From NCBI GenBank assembly GCA_035297265.1, contig DATGZH010000034.1, positions 1 through 64,000 of the forward strand: 64,000 nt of DNA, written 5' to 3'. A model generated the notes under the pieces. It worked only from the letters and a program-made list of their open reading frames with translations, was not told the origin of the DNA and did not search any database. Of the stretch, positions 61,239 to 64,000 are shown one piece after another. Origin of the DNA: DATGZH01 sp035297265 (GTDB lineage: Bacteria > Actinomycetota > Acidimicrobiia > Acidimicrobiales > RAAP-2). Position numbers and translations under genes: made by a program. Each line of letters opens with the position of its first letter. The stretch's first letter is position 1.

Positions 61239-62957
61239 TCAGTGGTGATCGGAACCCTCCTCGAGGTATTCCTTCAGGTAGGCCACCCATTCCTGGTCGT
61301 CGTCGTCACCCTCCACGATGCGTCGAGCCGCCGCCCGACGGAGCTCGTCGAAGAGGACCTTGTCGCTGGCCGTGAAGCCGAAATCGTCCTCGTCGAAGAG
61401 GAGGATGCGCCTCGGGATCTTGTAGGGGGCGAGCGTGGCCTTCATGTGCTCGACCACCCGGGGTATGTCGGGCTCGACGTCGCGGAGCGGCACGGCGCAC
61501 ATGACCACGATCTCGCCCATGAGGGGGTGCGGGACCCCGACGACGCTCACCACCCCGAGGGTGGCCAGGTCCATGGCCCGCGTCTCGACCTCGACCGGCG
61601 AGACGTTGGAGCCGCCGGTCTTGATGAGGCCCGAGATGCGGCCGTGCCAATGGAGATAGCCCTCCTCGTCGAAGTAGCCGGCATCCTGGCTGTGGAACCA
61701 GCCCTCGTCGTCGAGCACCTTCTCGGGCGCCAGCTTGTAGTAGGTCCGCATCAGGTGGACGCCCCGCACGGTGATCTCGCCGCTCTCCCCCTGGGGCAGC
61801 GGCGCGCCGGTCTCGGCGTCGACGATCCGCAGCCGCATGCCGGGGAGGGGCAGGCCGTGCGAGCGCACCCGCAGGTGGTGGGGCGCGTCGGCCGGGAGGG
61901 CGGTCGAGATGGTGAACGTCTCGCTCGCCCCGTAGCCCGATCGGAGGTCCCAGGCGTCCTCGGAGTCCTCGGTGATGCCGAGCAGGTTGCCGAGCGGGCT
62001 CCCGGGACGGATGCGGGTGAGCGACGAGAGGTCCCGGGTCTTGGCGTCGGGATGGTCGACGAGCTGGGCCTCGGTGTGGGCGAAGGCGTGGACCATGGTG
62101 GCCCCCTCCCGCTCGATCATGGCGAGCGCCTCGGCCGCGTCGAAGCCGTCCTGCAGCAGGAGCGTGGCCCCGCAGGCCAGCGTGCCGCCGAGCATCATGC
62201 CGAAGCCGGCGGTCCAGAAGAAGGGGAACACGCTCCAGAGGCGGTCGGCCGCGGTGAGCTGCATCTGGAGCCCCCAGCGCCACAGCATCGCGGTCACCGA
62301 CCGGTGAGTGTGGACGACGGCCTTGGGCTCGGCCGTCGTGCCGGACGTGTAGATGATCATGACGTCGTCGTAGGGCAGCACCTCCGACGCCGCCGCATCC
62401 AGGAGCTCGTCGCTGACCGCCTCGCCGGCGGCGAGGAACTCCGACCAGGTCTGGACGTTGCCCACCCGGGTGCCGAGAGCGATCACCCGGCGCAGGAACG
62501 GGAAGGCCGTCGCCCGCACCTCGCCGGGGGTCCCCGCCACCACCTCGGGGTAGTCGGCGGCCAGCTCGTCCAGGAAGCGGTGGCGGAGCAGCTGCTCTTG
62601 GACCACGAGGACGGCCATGTCGCTGTGGCGCACGATGTGGTAGCGCTCGGGCCCGGTGGCGAGCGTGCTCACGGGCACGACGACCACGCCCACCATGGCG
62701 GCGCCGAAGGCGGCCATCACGAACTCCGGGCGGTTGCCGACGAGGAGGCCGATCTTGGCCCCCTTGGCCACCCCGGCGGCCAGGCAGGCCTTGGCCACCG
62801 CCCGGGCCCCCTCCTCCAGCTGGCGGTAGGTGGTGGGCTCGCCCTCGAACACGAGGGCCCGGTTGTCACCGAAGCGCTCGGCGACGTCGTGGATGAAGGC
62901 CCCGAACGTCAGGCGCTCGGGGGGTACCGGCAAGCCGAGATCCGAGTCGAGGGACAT
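61239..62957 (-). CDS. Acyl-CoA synthetase-like protein with altered motifs
   Basis: A 572-residue adenylate-forming protein. The ATP loop is IIYTSGTTAEPKAVVHTH, with Ala where two glycines are usual, and the hinge GRISGLIKTGGSNVSPVEVE is normal. The C-terminal active-site lysine region is FTASDKVLFDELRR rather than the standard GK motif, though one Lys is still present. AAGGGGGG is just upstream of the ATG. Activity on the usual CoA substrates may be changed or lost; the family assignment is secure. Confidence 0.88.
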   Translation of the reverse strand: MSLDSDLGLPVPPERLTFGAFIHDVAERFGDNRALVFEGEPTTYRQLEEGARAVAKACLAAGVAKGAKIGLLVGNRPEFVMAAFGAAMVGVVVVPVSTLATGPERYHIVRHSDMAVLVVQEQLLRHRFLDELAADYPEVVAGTPGEVRATAFPFLRRVIALGTRVGNVQTWSEFLAAGEAVSDELLDAAASEVLPYDDVMIIYTSGTTAEPKAVVHTHRSVTAMLWRWGLQMQLTAADRLWSVFPFFWTAGFGMMLGGTLACGATLLLQDGFDAAEALAMIEREGATMVHAFAHTEAQLVDHPDAKTRDLSSLTRIRPGSPLGNLLGITEDSEDAWDLRSGYGASETFTISTALPADAPHHLRVRSHGLPLPGMRLRIVDAETGAPLPQGESGEITVRGVHLMRTYYKLAPEKVLDDEGWFHSQDAGYFDEEGYLHWHGRISGLIKTGGSNVSPVEVETRAMDLATLGVVSVVGVPHPLMGEIVVMCAVPLRDVEPDIPRVVEHMKATLAPYKIPRRILLFDEDDFGFTASDKVLFDELRRAAARRIVEGDDDDQEWVAYLKEYLEEGSDHH

Positions 62958-63009
62958 CGACCCCCCTTCGTACGTCTGCCGACCGGGCGGGGCCGCCCCC
63001 GCCCAGAGG

Positions 63010-64000
63010 TCACTCGGCGGGCAGGGCGATCGTCGCCTTCCCCTTGGCCATCACCGACTCGTGCTGGTCGGCCATCGTGTACTGCACCTCGACGAGGTGG
63101 TCACCGGTGACCGGGTCGATCTCCTTGCCGGTGACGGTCCCGTCGAGCGAGGTCAGGTCGCCGGTGAGCGCGGGGCTCCGGTACTGGGCGTTGCTGTGGA
63201 CGACCGAGCCCCACTCCCCCGCCCAGTTCGACAGGTAGTCGAGGATCCAGGCCCCCATCGACGCCCCGTAGCCGTAGCCCCGCGGCATGCCGATGAGGCG
63301 GGCGTAGCGGTCCTGGACGTGGCCCCGGGAGGCACCGAAGTAGAGCCCGTCCCCGAAGACCGGCACGACCTCGGACCGCTTGTCCCGGCTCATCTCGGGC
63401 AGCCAGCCGGCCTCGTTGGTCGACGACACGCCGCGCTGGCGGGCCGCCCCCCAGATGTTCATGTTGTAGGCCCGCCACTCGGTCGTGAAGCTCTGGATGC
63501 TGTGCGGTCCGATGAGGCGGGTCAAGAGGGTGTCGCGCTCGTTCACGTCCTTCCAGAGGCGCTTGCCGTGCCCGCGCTTTTGGATCTCGGCGTAGTACTC
63601 CACCTGCTTGTTGCGAATGCCCTCCAGGTCCTCGTCGCTCCACTTCGGCTCGAGGTCGTCCTCGCCGAACTTGTTGAGCCGCTGGGCCTCGGACACGAGG
63701 TAGCGGATCGACGTGGACCGCTGCTTGGCCACGATCTCGCCGTGCTGGTTGATGTAGGTGGTGTCACCGCGCGAGAACATCGTCGGGCCGGCGAAGCTCG
63801 TGTTGGTCACCCGGTAGTCGAAGAGCATCCGCTCCATGCCGATCTGGTCACCGGGCGTGATGCGCGGGCCGAACATCCACCACTCGTCGCCCCCGAAGAG
63901 CATGTGGCTGCCCGGGATCTCCCCCTGGATGGCCGCGGTGGCCCCGTGGCCGACGTCGCAGGCCACGGCGAAGGACTGCGGCCCGACCAGGCGACCGAAG
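63010..64000 (-). CDS. MaoC/FAS1-like acyl dehydratase, 5' end outside the window
   Basis: At least 329 residues open to the window edge; the frame continues upstream of the GTG at 63966 (FGRLVGPQSFAVACD), so the true start is outside. Its N-terminal part resembles the FAS1-like dehydratase domain, with MACDVGHGATAAIQGEIPG in the substrate region, and the C-terminal half is a hot-dog domain (SNAQYRSPALTGDLTSLDGTVTGKEIDPVTGDHLVEVQYTM). It is probably a two-domain enoyl-CoA hydratase next to the ligases. Confidence 0.75.
   Translation of the reverse strand, partial: FGRLVGPQSFAVACDVGHGATAAIQGEIPGSHMLFGGDEWWMFGPRITPGDQIGMERMLFDYRVTNTSFAGPTMFSRGDTTYINQHGEIVAKQRSTSIRYLVSEAQRLNKFGEDDLEPKWSDEDLEGIRNKQVEYYAEIQKRGHGKRLWKDVNERDTLLTRLIGPHSIQSFTTEWRAYNMNIWGAARQRGVSSTNEAGWLPEMSRDKRSEVVPVFGDGLYFGASRGHVQDRYARLIGMPRGYGYGASMGAWILDYLSNWAGEWGSVVHSNAQYRSPALTGDLTSLDGTVTGKEIDPVTGDHLVEVQYTMADQHESVMAKGKATIALPAE

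Overview
The window is a piece of a high-GC actinobacterial chromosome. Gene content suggests Acidimicrobiia or a close relative, though no marker gene proves this. Pointers are many acyl-CoA dehydrogenases and CoA ligases, a CYP125-like P450, an F420-type luciferase-fold oxidoreductase, abundant GTG starts, start codons 6-7 nt behind TANNNT -10 boxes (leaderless mRNAs), and secreted proteins with YWLV/DGGIF-type propeller repeats. There are about 50 protein genes, one tRNA-Arg and several decayed insertion sequences.

Layout. 1-18.9 kb: an acyl-CoA dehydrogenase cut by the window edge, a MarR/MFS pair with its operator, an AidB-like dehydrogenase, a Pro/Ala-rich membrane protein, a NifU-like Fe-S protein, a secernin-type peptidase diverging from a P450, a TMEM175-type channel, GNAT acetyltransferase, aldo/keto reductase, acetyl-CoA synthetase, a two-lobed retropepsin, a quinone oxidoreductase, and a molybdopterin oxidoreductase paired with a flavin reductase. 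18.9-30.5 kb: a secreted six-hairpin glycosidase-like protein, a secreted propeller protein, and a five-gene minus-strand catabolic run (hydrolase, CrtC-like protein, acyl-CoA dehydrogenase, LLM oxidoreductase, amidohydrolase) divergent from an orphan ABC substrate-binding protein. 30.5-34.7 kb: four genes carrying five SAM-methyltransferase domains. 34.8-36.6 kb: a legumain/caspase-like (clan CD) peptidase followed two bases later by a small protein that repeats the peptidase's N-terminal domain; this is the most promising new system here.

36.6-42.2 kb looks like a lower-GC accessory island: two remnants of one IS481-like element, a truncated IS3-like element, an XRE/nucleotidyltransferase toxin-antitoxin-like pair, a cold-shock protein, a few small genes, and tRNA-Arg(CCT) near its right edge. 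42.3-44.4 kb: a SipW-like signal peptidase with two secreted TasA-like proteins that share the same mature N-terminal motif and C-terminus, probably a surface-fibre locus.

44.4-55.5 kb: trehalose synthase TreT, a Ser/Thr kinase, and a convergent minus-strand series (fibronectin-III protein, MoxR ATPase, DUF58, TgpA-type transglutaminase lacking its catalytic Cys and His). 55.6-64 kb: a minus-strand lipid or steroid-type acyl-CoA catabolic run with three CoA ligases, a FAS1-like/MaoC/FAS1-like dehydratase trio joined by 4-bp overlaps, two NTF2-fold proteins, and a dehydratase cut by the window edge. Functional assignments rest on motif recognition only; no database search was run.
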